DNA of 64,000 nucleotides from Cubamyces lactineus (taxonomy: Eukaryota > Basidiomycota > Agaricomycetes > Polyporales > Polyporaceae). The stretch lies in NCBI GenBank assembly GCA_022376465.1, contig JACDTU010000005.1:732001-796000 (forward strand). Direction: 5' to 3'. The position numbers and the translations under genes are program-made. Below, in pieces: positions 1 to 10,300 of the stretch; positions within the stretch are counted from its first letter, which is position 1; every line of letters starts with the position of its first letter. Under the pieces are notes generated by a model. It did no database searches, was not told where the DNA came from, and saw only the letters and a list, made by a program, of their open reading frames with translations.

Positions 1-105
1 GCCGTTCACCGACCTCCTTCAGCTCCGGAACCATTTCGTTGCTCAGGCGGTCTCAAACATACGGCATGCAACCTGCGAGGATAGCCGGCACCTACAGCTC
101 TCTTT
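1..105 (+). repeat. Short direct repeat, copy 1 (copy 2 at 2703-2807)
   Basis: The first 105 bases match 2703-2807 in the same orientation with only a few substitutions; both contain cctccttcagctccgg and aacctgcgaggatagccggc. A more diverged version is recognisable, inverted, near 25930-25990 in arm B. On the minus strand one frame reads LSNEMVPELKEVGER here and LSNEMAPELKEVCER in copy 2, which suggests a leftover coding exon. The two copies bracket the kinase/orphan cassette of arm A. The repeat may start before the window. Confidence 0.8.
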
Positions 106-313
106 GCGATCGAGGAGGCAGGCATTCCGTCCACCGGTAAACATTGGCGCTCATGGACAACAGCCGCCATCATACGTGATGACGTAATCACTACTATCGC
201 AACTTACCACAACTATTGTCTCAAGTAACTACTTACCGCCACGACACCAGTGACTTGTGCGCGTTTGCCTACGGCAGACTCGGATGAGGCAACATCCTGT
301 ATACGCTCTCACC

Positions 314-1485
314 ATGAAAAATGCTGAAGTTGTCCCTGAAACACATGACAACCCGCCGTGGTACGCCAGAGATTCCGATGGTTCAATCCTCTACAGTGGA
401 GTCCCCGATCGCCTTGTTGGACACCCTGAACTGGCGCGGCGAGGAATCGTGTTAGACTACGCCTTGAAACCGGTATCTATGTAATCACCAATCGCCCCGG
501 AAGTATACACGCTGACGTACACTTCCCGCTCTAGGGTGTGGTTTTTGAATCACTTGCCAAAGACGAAGGACCAGGAGATCGAGGATTTGTCGTCAAGGTC
601 CTAGATCTCGAAGACGAAGAGCTCGAGATTTACGAGCGGCTCCTGGGCTGTTTGGACTCACCACAGAATCACACTATACCGTGCGAGGTCGTCCGCAACG
701 GGCATCCGATGCTCATCATGCCTATGCTGTCTAGAATGGAGTTGGTGATTAGCCGATGGTGTAAATCATTTAGCGATCTCGTCGACGTCTTCTACCAGCT
801 CGTAGAGGTTTGTTCTATGCCTTGGTCCATTTAGTCACGCTCAATCACGTAATCTCAGGGTGTCGCTTTCCTTCACAAGCACCACATTGTTCATATGGTG
901 GACCCCCTCTCTTGCACTACGCTTGCCATCAATGCTGACGCCAACGGTTGTCACGTAGGATCTATGTTTCGGCAACGTTGGCGGAGCGCTCTCCTTACCA
1001 GCTTCTTACCATGCTGCACTTCGACTGGGAAGGGTCTACATTTATGACTTCAATACCTCGCGACAATTCACCCATGGGCCGGACTCGCAGCCCGCGATCA
1101 CGCTACCGGAAACCCAAATTCCTCCTCCGAATGGCTTAACGCAATTCGATCCGTACTCATGGGATGTATACTGTCTGGGTATTCTCTTGAACGAGTTGAT
1201 GGACGTGGGTACAATTATTCTGACGTTATACTGCTCTGCTAAGACTTTCCCCAGCTTTACGCCGAGCGGAAACCAAGTCCGCCTTGGCTCTTGCGTCGGT
1301 ACGCACAGTGGCTGATCGGAGACGAGCGAGGTTGTCGCGCTATCTGCAGGTGTCGTCCAACGGCTCAGACTGCATTACGCGTAATGTCCATCGTCCGTTG
1401 GACGGTATTAGCGCTCGAATGGTGCTCCACTCTATACCGGACACTCTTACATACCCTTCCCCGAGCTCCAAAGCCGACGAACTAA
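314..1485 (+). CDS. Fungal kinase-like protein, arm A copy (315 aa)
   Basis: Five exons keep one frame: 314-472, 535-807, 859-897, 959-1204 and 1255-1485. The product resembles the expanded protein-kinase-like families of mushroom fungi. Visible landmarks are a candidate nucleotide-binding lysine in RGFVVKVLDLED (about residues 71-82), a catalytic-loop motif HMDLCFGN that fits HxDxxxxN and is formed across the third intron, and YDFNTSRQF where the DFG motif belongs, so the glycine is replaced by asparagine. DPYSWDVYCLGILLNEL fits the helix-F region. The C-terminal part, with RYAQWLIGDERGC and CRCRPT, is shared by all three copies here. No glycine-rich loop is obvious and the protein is short, so activity is uncertain. 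It faces the orphan gene at 1776-2141 tail to tail. Domain identity is from motif recognition only. Confidence 0.75.
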
Positions 1486-1775
1486 TGAATGGTTCACTCT
1501 TATGTACGCGACGCAATTCAAGTGCTAAGCACCATGCACGTCGAGGCTACGCCCAACATGACGGATCGACTGTTCGCGCGCGCTACCTCCTGCACATGGG
1601 TCTCGGTTACATCCCCGACATCCCTACAACCGTCCAAGCGACCACATAATCCATCAGGTAGTCGGTGTTCCTCGTGTCGCCTAGTTTACGAAAAATTCAC
1701 TGTCAAACTGCGAGCATTAGTATGCAGACTTCAGTAGTGGCCTCGATACCTACTGATCACCAAGCTTCACCCTTC

Positions 1776-2141
1776 CTACAGAGTGCTTGCATCCACGTCG
1801 CGAGCCCTGATCGTGTCGCCCGTAGACATGAGGTACTCAAGGGCGTTCCCAACAGCCCTTCTATTGACGGAGGGATCGTCGGGAGAGGGGTTGCGGACGT
1901 AGATGGTGAGCTTCTCCTTTGCGGTGTCCGAACCAGCCTCTACGAGCGTGATCACGTAGTGTATGTTGCTGATCCCTGATCTTGTGAAACCTTCCTTGGC
2001 GAAAGTGACCTCCGTGCCATCTCCAAGCAAGTACGAAGTGTGAGTGCGGGTCGTGGTAGCTTCGAAGGATCGTTGCTCAATGACGGATAAGTTGTCGAGG
2101 AGCACGCTGAGGCCAGATCGTGCAATCTCGTTACGAGCCAT
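1776..2141 (-). CDS. 121-aa orphan protein, arm A copy
   Basis: A single-exon frame starts at the ATG at 2141-2139 and stops at 1778-1776. The family is not recognised. It has a clear paralogue in arm B (26575-26943): both share the opening GLSV segment, a central RSG..NI..Y stretch, LTIYV.NPS.DD.SVN, and the near-identical ending EYLMST.DTIRARDVDAST. Retention of an open frame despite many nucleotide differences argues that it is a real protein under constraint. No signal peptide, membrane segment or cysteine pattern is visible. It is convergent with the kinase-like gene 290 bp away, and the same arrangement recurs in arm B. Confidence 0.65.
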   Translation of the reverse strand: MARNEIARSGLSVLLDNLSVIEQRSFEATTTRTHTSYLLGDGTEVTFAKEGFTRSGISNIHYVITLVEAGSDTAKEKLTIYVRNPSPDDPSVNRRAVGNALEYLMSTGDTIRARDVDASTL

Positions 2142-2702
2142 AGTAGTCTCCGCGCGCAATTCCTGTATCGCTGGATATGTAGCAAGTGAGACCCAAGCGG
2201 CATTTGATATGAAGTGGTTTCAACACTGACAACTAGGGGTTCCTACTTCAGATATCGGCCACCAGCCTGCAAGAGGGGCAGCCTTGGAGGGAATCTGCGT
2301 CCGGGTCGGAGAGGTGGAAAGGGTTCAAAATATATCTTGAGTGGAGAACCTTGCCCAATATGGGATACTTATGCCGATACAGGCAGGCAAGGTGACGTGT
2401 GTCCAGCGAGTTAGCGACTAGTGTGCCTTTGGGGCTCTGGCAGTGTTATCGATGAGGACTAGATCGGGCTTGGGCTCATTGGCAATTCACGGACGCATTG
2501 GGCTGTGAATGCGTCTCTCACGACCTTTGTCTCTTTGTCTCAGTCTTTCAAAGCGAGACATGCCATGACTATTTGATACTACACGGGGCTGAAAGTGACG
2601 CTGATGGTGGTGTGCTTGAGCGAAAGCGACTATGTTCAACTTGCCATATTGAGGAGGGTAGACGCTAAACATTACCAAACACAGCACTAGGCGGAGCTAC
2701 CG
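2142..2702. other. Non-coding stretch of arm A
   Basis: No convincing gene is visible. The stretch around 2475-2545 aligns, inverted and diverged, with about 26160-26225 in arm B, so it belongs to the duplicated unit. Open frames here are short and not shared with the other arm. Confidence 0.6.
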
Positions 2703-2807
2703 CGCGTTCACAGACCTCCTTCAGCTCCGGAGCCATTTCGTTGCTCAGGCGGGCTCAAACATACGACATGCAACCTGCGAGGATAGCCGGCACCTACCGC
2801 TCTCACG
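2703..2807 (+). repeat. Short direct repeat, copy 2
   Basis: Same-orientation near copy of positions 1-105. On the minus strand it follows a sequence resembling a splice acceptor (ctatcctcgcag) and could be the remnant of a last exon ending at a TAG near 2665. Only the first half has a recognisable, diverged counterpart in arm B. Confidence 0.8.
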
Positions 2808-5532
2808 GACTGCGGACCAGGATGGGTAAACTAGATACTTGGCGAGGCTCACATGCTGGTACTTCTCGACATCTAGACATCCCGACTACGTTCCCCTACC
2901 TTCGCGAGGGAACCCATTCGATGAGAAGGTACGTCATCTGCTCACCTCGTCTATCTATCCAGCTCAGTTCCCCGGGGCAGCATCAGCGCGTACCCGCATG
3001 CGTGGGTGCGTACGTCCAATAGGCTATCGGACGCATAGGCTTTACAGACTCAGCGTACAGCGTCCGAACACGGGCCGCCCGCACCACCTTTAACTCAGCG
3101 ACTGACTATGACTGCATGCAACGTCCTCCAGGCCCTCCAGTGCTTCCTATGCCAGCGGTATCTCTCCGGAAGCTCTACATCTGGCCCCGGTTCTCGCCTG
3201 AATGAGAGAAGGCACGAGTCCCTGGCCCAGAAGGCTCCTCGCAGATGAAAGGCGAAAACGCAGAAGGGGGACGCTTCGGATGCCAGATGCACGTCCGCCG
3301 AATGCGGGCAGGGCCGCGCAGGCGCTTGGGGTTCATCACACCTGCGAAGACGATCGTGCAGCAGCCTTCATCTGAAGACGGCTTCGCGAATAAGGGATCG
3401 AAGGAGGAATGGGACGGACGTACGGACCCGCCGACGGCGGCTCTGCTGTCAGCTGTTCCGCAGTCCGTCTTCCCCTCCTTCCGCTGATCAGCGCATCGTG
3501 GCATCCCGTATGCCACATCCCGCGACCGACTCTGTCCTTGGGTGGTGTTCGCCGCGAACGGTAGGTGCGTGCGCAGATGCCCTTGACTCAGACAGCACGG
3601 AGCGCCCTAGCCAGGACGGACTGTATTGATGTTGTCGATTGGGCTAAGCCGCTTCGGACCTCCTCGCACTCGGAGCCCCAGACGACAGGCCCAGACTGAG
3701 TCCTAATGGCCAGTGGGCGTGTCCTCCGAGCCCGAGACGTCCGCTTGCATTTCATACTTCTGGGTTACTGTCGGCGCATGAGTGCGGCAAGGGTACTGTG
3801 TATCGCCTTCCTTTCGTCCCGTGCTGGTGACGTACCATGTACGTCCACGGTCTTCCAGCTCTAGACACCGAACACTCTCGAGGCCGGCTTACTGCGAGAG
3901 CGGACTACTGCGGACGCTGACCATCTGATGCCATGGCGCGCGTCATAGGGTGGCTATTCCGACATTAGCGACGACCGGCTCCATTCACTGGAGTGAAGAA
4001 ATGACTTCATATGTTGTGTCGCGTGCGGGAGATATTAATGAAGGGGACTTCGTACGTATTGATATGGGCGTTTTTTGGTGGCGAGATGCGAGATGAGTTG
4101 ATTGATACGTATGTATGCAAGTTCAAGTTGGATGCCGCGCGTACACACAGACGGAGCCACAGGGTGATATGGCGCCTCCGAGTGCGCTGCGGCGTGTACC
4201 AGTGCCGGTGAGTAGCAGTGCACATACGATTGTGGCAGGTTACCACACAAGACCATCTGCCACACATACTAGGTCAGTCTTGTGGCATTCGATCATCCTT
4301 GCGGCATTTGTTGCGGTCCGGACGCGTTCCCATTCCACGCACAGCTCGTTTCAAGGAGTAGTCTGCTCCTCGTGACGACAGTCGGGCCTAGAAAGTGTCA
4401 GAGCTCGTCTGACTCCGTTAACGTTTGTAGCTCCTTTGGTCCGCTGTCTATGTGCCCGGCATTCTCGTCTTCAACTATTCCGAGGCGAGATCGTCCCTCC
4501 CTGGCCTCGTCCTGCTGCCCTCGCCATTGAGCCATTGCAATCTATAGCGGCCACCGATCACTGGTCATATGCATACGACCACTTATCGAGCTCGAGCGTG
4601 TCTGGCCAATGAGACCTCAGAGAAGGTCGCGCCGTATTCTCCAATTCTGCGATGATCGTCATATGACCGACCCGTCTCGACAATGTGAAGTCATACGCCG
4701 TCTTCTAGCAGTTGACCTGCAGCATCGACGTGAGTGGCTCCGAGTAGCATCGCGCCGGTTCGAGCGGCGGCGGCGGCGGCGGCACAAGTTCGAGACCCTT
4801 CTGTACGCGAATCGACCGGGCTCGCTCGCTATCGTCCACCGATACGTGCGCGCAATGCATCGTCTGCGCTCGAATGCGGAGAGGCCAACTCCCGGAAGGC
4901 CAAGCAGTCCACCAAACCACTCGGCGAGGCAGCAGCAGCAACCAATCCGATGAGGGATATTGTGGGTCACGCGCGCAGCCGTCCAGGCTTAGCCTCCAAT
5001 AGCAGGAGATGAGCTCGAGCGTCGAGAGGAACGGACTCGGAACGGCCAATCAGCGCGCGCGTATCGAGCAGCGATGAGCTCATCGCGGGCAGCCTAATTA
5101 TCGCGCTCAGCTGGAGCCTGGACTTTGACTGAGTCGGGATTCGAGAGACCCGAGACTCTTCAAGTTGCGTTAGTGCGCGGAGCGGCGAAACACTCGCCAC
5201 CCGTGCTCTGATGGACGGTGCCGGTGATGTACCACGATATCGTATGGGATGGTTTCCTGAACGTTGAACCTCCTTCTGTGGGACGCGGGAGGCGTAAACG
5301 TCGGAGAGAAATCGATGATGCTCTCAGAATGGAAGGCACATATGCGCGGCTACCCGTTTTGGGTGCAGTGCGGGGGCGAGCGTTACCCCGGACCCGGACT
5401 CGGGGGGCTCGAGGAGCGTACCTGACTCACGATCGATGTCGATGTCGATGGGAGGGTCATCATGTCTATCGATTGGATTTCAAGCGATTGCGATTGCGAG
5501 AGTGCGTGAGAGAGGTGTATGATGATGATCAT
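2808..5532. repeat. Uncharacterised duplicated DNA of arm A
   Basis: About 2.7 kb is nearly identical to the inverted arm B segments 25250-25915 and 16869-18933, yet no protein family can be recognised. Several open frames survive in both arms, for example 4609-4953 with an arginine run encoded by a CGG repeat, and an 86-aa frame at 4007-4267, but frames overlap on both strands and none shows family motifs. Near-identity in all frames more likely reflects a recent copy event than coding constraint. Position 3468-3472 (tcttc) is the unoccupied equivalent of the Copia insertion site in arm B. It may be a non-autonomous or unclassified repeat. Confidence 0.6.
4765..4782 (+). repeat. CGG trinucleotide repeat (6 units)
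   Basis: Six CGG units lie inside the duplicated arm. The inverted copy in arm B near 17617-17636 has the same number by eye, consistent with recent duplication of this part. Confidence 0.8.
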
Positions 5533-5909
5533 GTCCGTCCGAACAAGAAAGGGCCAGCGCCGTACGTACACCACCGTCGACCCCTAACCGAAGGGGTGCG
5601 GAGAGGAAGACAGGACACGGGAAGGACAAGGAGAAGGAAAGAGAAGAAGGGGAAAGGGGGCAGAGAAAAGTACAGAGTGGTGAACAGGGCGCGAGCGAGA
5701 AATGGCATACAGGGAAGGGAGGACATCATGAGCGAGGGCGCGTGCGTGCTATATAAAACAGGTGGTAATCTCACAACGGGCAGACCGTCTCGCCCGGGAA
5801 TGACAACACATATGTACACAACAACGAACCAACCGAGACCCGGAACAGCGAATGTGCAGCGGACGCAAGTGCGAGCGCGCGCGCGAGAGGAGGGCACAGT
5901 GCAGCATCA

Positions 5910-6606
5910 TCAGTTGATCTTGAGCAGCTCGACCTCGAACCGGAGCGTCGAATTAGGGGGGATCACCGGAGGGAAGCCACGCGCGCCATACGCCTGTGAA
6001 AAGAGGGAGCAACAGCAAGGAAGGAAAGCGTAAATCAGCACAATTCATCGGTCGGACGGAACGCCCTGGAAGCGACGTCCGAGAAGAGAAGGACGTACGT
6101 AGTCCGGTGTTGCCGTCAGGATCGCCTTCTCACCCAGGGACAGCTGTGGTACACCTGACGGAGCGATGGAGCATGATTGAGCGACTGGAGGGTCCGCACA
6201 CGCAGACGGAGAGACGCACCTTCGTCCCAGCCCTTGATTACCTTGCCCACACCAATCTCAGTCTCAAACGGCGAGCCACTGTGGGGGCGAATGTGAGCAT
6301 GCGATTCGAGGAGGGATGGGTGGGAGATGATGACTGACCGATCCCGACTGGAGTCGAACTTCTTGCCGTCAAGGAGCGTGCCAACATAGTGAATCGTGAC
6401 CTTGTCTGTGGGAAGCAGGGCATGAGGCGAAATGGAGAGGAATCGATGGGATGCGAGTGGACGCACCGCCCCTGCGCGGGAAGGTCTTGCCGTCTCCGGG
6501 CGAGATGACCTCTACAGTGACACCCTGGGGGAGAATGAGGAGGCTGTGAGCGAGACGAACACGCTGCAGGACGAGCACGAGCAGGAGGGGGTGCGGTACT
6601 GACCAT
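5910..6606 (-). CDS. FPR1: FKBP12-type peptidyl-prolyl isomerase (108 aa)
   Basis: Six exons on the minus strand: 6606-6604, 6524-6467, 6405-6339, 6278-6220, 6154-6099 and 5993-5910. They join in frame to 108 residues, the usual FKBP12 length. The product opens [13 protein letters not shown] and contains [30 protein letters not shown], the [15 protein letters not shown] loop and the ending [11 protein letters not shown], all hallmarks of FKBP12. Known role: cis-trans isomerisation of prolyl bonds in the cytosol, and the receptor for FK506 and rapamycin. Tyr, Asp, Val-Ile and Trp positions lining the drug pocket are present. The first exon is only the ATG codon, followed at once by a GT donor, which is unusual. 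Symbol follows the yeast gene. Confidence 0.96.
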
Positions 6607-7298
6607 GGTCGTGGCTGGTGGGGACGGATGATTATGGAGATAATCAAGGAGGCGTAGAGAGCGCGTCGATGGGATTGTGGCTACGCACTTATACTAGTAC
6701 GGGGAGTGTGCACGGATCTTGATCCGATCTGGCGTCATCCGGCATCCTCCTCGATCTCTTGGGCGGTCGACGTTTCCGTTTGCCTAGACGGGCCTTTATC
6801 GATGTCGATGGTCCCCCGGACGTCCCTCCAGCCCCCGCGACACCCTGTCCCCCTCCATTACCAGAACAAAAACAAATCTCCACAATCACCCAGCGAAACT
6901 GCCTCAGCCTCTGCACCTGCACCTCCTCTGTACTGCCGTAACCTTCGTCCGGCGCCCCGCGGTAGAACGGCGTAGCGCACTCCTGCGAAGCTCCGAACCC
7001 GTGCTCCGTCACGCACGACGGGCCCTGCGTGCACTGGCACAACCCTCCGAGGCTCTGCGAGCGATAACTTAGCACCATCCCTGCCCGATCCTCTGCATGC
7101 GCGACAGCTACCGCGAGGTGCAGCATTCGGGGGTGCAAATCGGCAGGCCCAGATGCCATCCGATAGTGTATCTGCGAACCGAACGCGTCCTCCGAACGTC
7201 CCCTCCATCGTCCGCCGCCTTCCAGCGGAACGCGATTGGGCCCAGCGCTGAACGTTGAACCCTTCAGCCAAATCGCCGGAAATGACATTGACAGGGTC

Positions 7299-7329
<31 letters not shown>

Positions 7330-10300
7330 AGCCGTGTACGCCGCACATAGCAAGTTCCTTGCATACACTCGGCGAGGGTGTCTCGTCGCCCCATATGGCT
7401 CCGCCGCGCTAGCGTGTAGATGCGTGTGATCACCCCGCGCTACGTTCACAGCGCTAGCGTATGTGTGGCTAGCAGCCCGGGGCAGACGACGCACTCGACA
7501 GGGTTCGTGGCCTGCCCCGGCCCCTTCCAGCTGGCGTCCCTGAGCTTTGCCTCACAAGACGCAGGGTGACCGCGACAGCGCTGCCGCGAAGCATCAAGTG
7601 ATAGATTTCCGCCGCCGCCTGGCGCCACCAACCGCGCGCGGACGCGCCCGCGATTGCAATCGCTGCCCTCGAAGATGAGGGCTGTGGTCTTGTGACGTCC
7701 CTCCGGCGCGGCCGTGGGGGCTGAGCGCGGACGGAGGCCGTATTGAGCAGAGTGAGCCCCTCCGGCGCCGTGTGAGTGGCAGAAGGCATGCAGGGCGCGT
7801 CCCGTCTTGCGGCCGGGGCACCCGGGCACAGAAGGACAGAACTCTGTTCCTATCGATGGGCAGCAGCGGTCAATGTCAACGAATTTTACGCAGGCAGGGT
7901 GCAGCAGCTGGACACCGGAGTGTGGCACGACGCGGCGGAAAAGGGAGAGGGTGACATGTTACATACCGCAGATACGGGAGGAAAAAGAAGCGCAGAAACC
8001 TTCCGAAGCGGCGCTCAGATTGCCAATGTGTAAATACTAATGAGTGTCTTTGGAAAGTCTTCGCCAGCCGACTGGAGCCAAGGTCTTGCCCCCCGCATCT
8101 GTGACTTTCCAGCACAGCGGTTCTCGGACTCTGTGCCGGAAACCGCCTCCCGCGGGGCAACGATGTGGCAAGAATGTCGTGGACACCCAGGTCAGCCAGA
8201 ACGCGAATACACCGAACATACGAGCAGTTGGAAGGAGTTCAAGAGGCGTTTCCATGGGCCCTCCGACGAGTCCCCAATGCCGTTGCCATCGCTTGACAGC
8301 ACCACGTGACTCAATATCCCGTACGTACTCGCGAGCCTTCCGGTCTTCTAGTGTCTCACGGACGCGGAATCCGCGAAGACAACTTGAAGCTGCCAGTGAC
8401 GCCGCACACGGTCCTGACCGCCACGAAGAGCCGAGCTCAAAGTAGCTATCACATCATCCGGAATTGGGGTCGCTCGTGCGTGGCAGTCTAGGCCGCGCGG
8501 TAGTGCGCACAAGCTCGCCACGACTCTGGACCCGGGAGCTCGAGGATCGCGTCGACGTCGATCGGGGGAGCAATGTGTTCTCTGCACGGATGTCGCACCT
8601 CGCGCCTATGTAGGGCCGCACTTGGACTGAACTGAGCACAACGCTTGCCGCCGCACTGTGCAATGTGCATAGCGAATGCGACACGGTGCGTCAACGACCC
8701 TCGCCCCATGCCGGGCCCAGCGCGCGCATCTGATAGGTAGTACCAATCTGAATGAGATGGATGATCGGTGATGGCGAATCCCACTGACGGACACTTCTCT
8801 CGCTGCACCACCTGCCCCGCGTGCGCGTCCCTCTGACTTCACGTTCCTGTCACCTGGCCCGCACCTTCCTGGGGAAGGGGGGACAGCCCAGTGGCCCGCG
8901 CGGGGAAGGGGCGTAGGGATCGTCGCTCGTGCCGTTCGGGCAATCAATATGGGGACGGGAAGAGGCCTGGATCAACCACGGCTATCCTCCCTTCCTTCTC
9001 ACCCTTGCCATCGATGGACGGAGCGGGTGGGGCGCCGCGTCTGCCATTTGCGCACATCTGAATGCGCAGGCATGCAGGTACGTGGTCATCCGCGCACACG
9101 CGGGCGTCCCGAACGTGGGCTTCTTCTCCGAGCGCGTTCGGGGGAATAGCGAACGATGCTGAGGCTTCGGCGGCGCGTATTCGGATGCGTGGTGCGGAAG
9201 AGACGCGTCGAACGGGCGAATGAGGCGGCGCAAGGGCCGTATGCGGACCAGCTGGAGATAGACAAATTGTCTGTGTCGACGTTCAGAACGAAAGTGTCGC
9301 AGACGTAATACCGCTTCGAGGCGGAGAGAGATAAGGGTCGCGACGAAGAAGGAATCATGCCATTTTTGCGTAGAACGACGAGCGCCATTCGACGGAGTGC
9401 GCAACGGTCTAAGCCAGCTGACGCGTTGTCGCAAGTCGCCGCCGCGCGGAACACGGTAGAAGGCAGCGGCGAGCGTCCAGCAGCTTGCACAGAGATAGCG
9501 ATAAGTGCAAGCACCCCAGAGCGAGAGAGCAAGTAGCGCACAGGGAGTCCAAGCCAATCAGCGATATCCGCGGGCACTAGGTGAGCGATGGCCAACCAGT
9601 CGCCAGAGGAGCGACCGGGAGGGAAGCTCCGCAGGAGCCTCTCTGAGAGCACGGAAGAAAGTGAAGAGAAGCAGCCCCTTCGGAGCGCCCGGAGACCATC
9701 CGTCCCTCCATTCCTTCAAAGTTATAACGTTATAGAGCCGCGCCAGCCCCGCGTCCTGCCTCAGAAGGTGTGGAGAGAGCCCCTACCGGTCCGCAGGAGA
9801 CGACGTCTTCGGCCACTAGAACAGTCTGTGGTCGTCGTGGGTGCATCAGAGGCTCGAAGCATCACGCGCAGGACGCGTTGCGAAGCCGCGAGGACGCAGG
9901 AGATTTTCATGCCTGGGCCTCAGGGCCCTTGGCCCGAAACCCGAGACCCGCGAGACGGGCGAGGAGCTCCCCGGGCGTGGAAAGTTGTATAGACACCTAA
10001 TTTGACGTTTAGACCGGCGTGCGGGGCGACCGCACGGGGAGGACGTCAGCTTAGGCTGCTGCTGGACCGGGATATCCATTTGTGGGAGTAGTGTGTGAAG
10101 GGCGATGCGCGTGGTTCGGCCCTTGAGCCTGAAGATGTGGAGATCGAAAGCATGATGGAGATTAGCTCGTTTCCACGCAGGAAAGGTCAGAGATAAGGTG
10201 AAGTAAACAGCTGCATATTCGGTACCGCCACCCCCAAGTCCACCGCAGAGGCTGAGGAGGACTTAGTCCTGGAACGCCTGTTCCGCGCGGTGAAGGAGAC

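Larger units (their letters stand above)
106..5532 (+). repeat. Left arm (A) of large inverted duplication
   Basis: This segment reappears in reverse complement at 16869-30096. The outer junction is at about 106 here and about 30096 there, where a shared motif around gcgatcgaggagg ends. The inner junction is at 5532 here and 16869 there, just after a shared gatgatgatcat. Similarity is not uniform. By eye, 106-1230 and about 2810-5532 are almost identical to arm B, while roughly 1230-2800 is clearly diverged but still alignable. The arm contains a kinase-like gene, an orphan gene and uncharacterised DNA. Its inner end lies 378 bp beyond the FKBP12 stop codon, so the duplication stops short of that gene. 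Confidence 0.93.

Noticed and set aside
314..2141. Kinase/orphan cassette as a spore killer or toxin-antidote drive locus
   Set aside because: Kinase-like domains occur in some fungal spore killers, but nothing in the sequence itself shows toxicity or drive; kept only as an untested idea.
5749..5757. TATATAAAA on the plus strand as a promoter
   Set aside because: It would drive transcription antisense through FKBP12, and no plus-strand gene follows.
7264..7348. Trp-Leu-Ala-Gly repeat protein
   Set aside because: Translation of the AGCC microsatellite.
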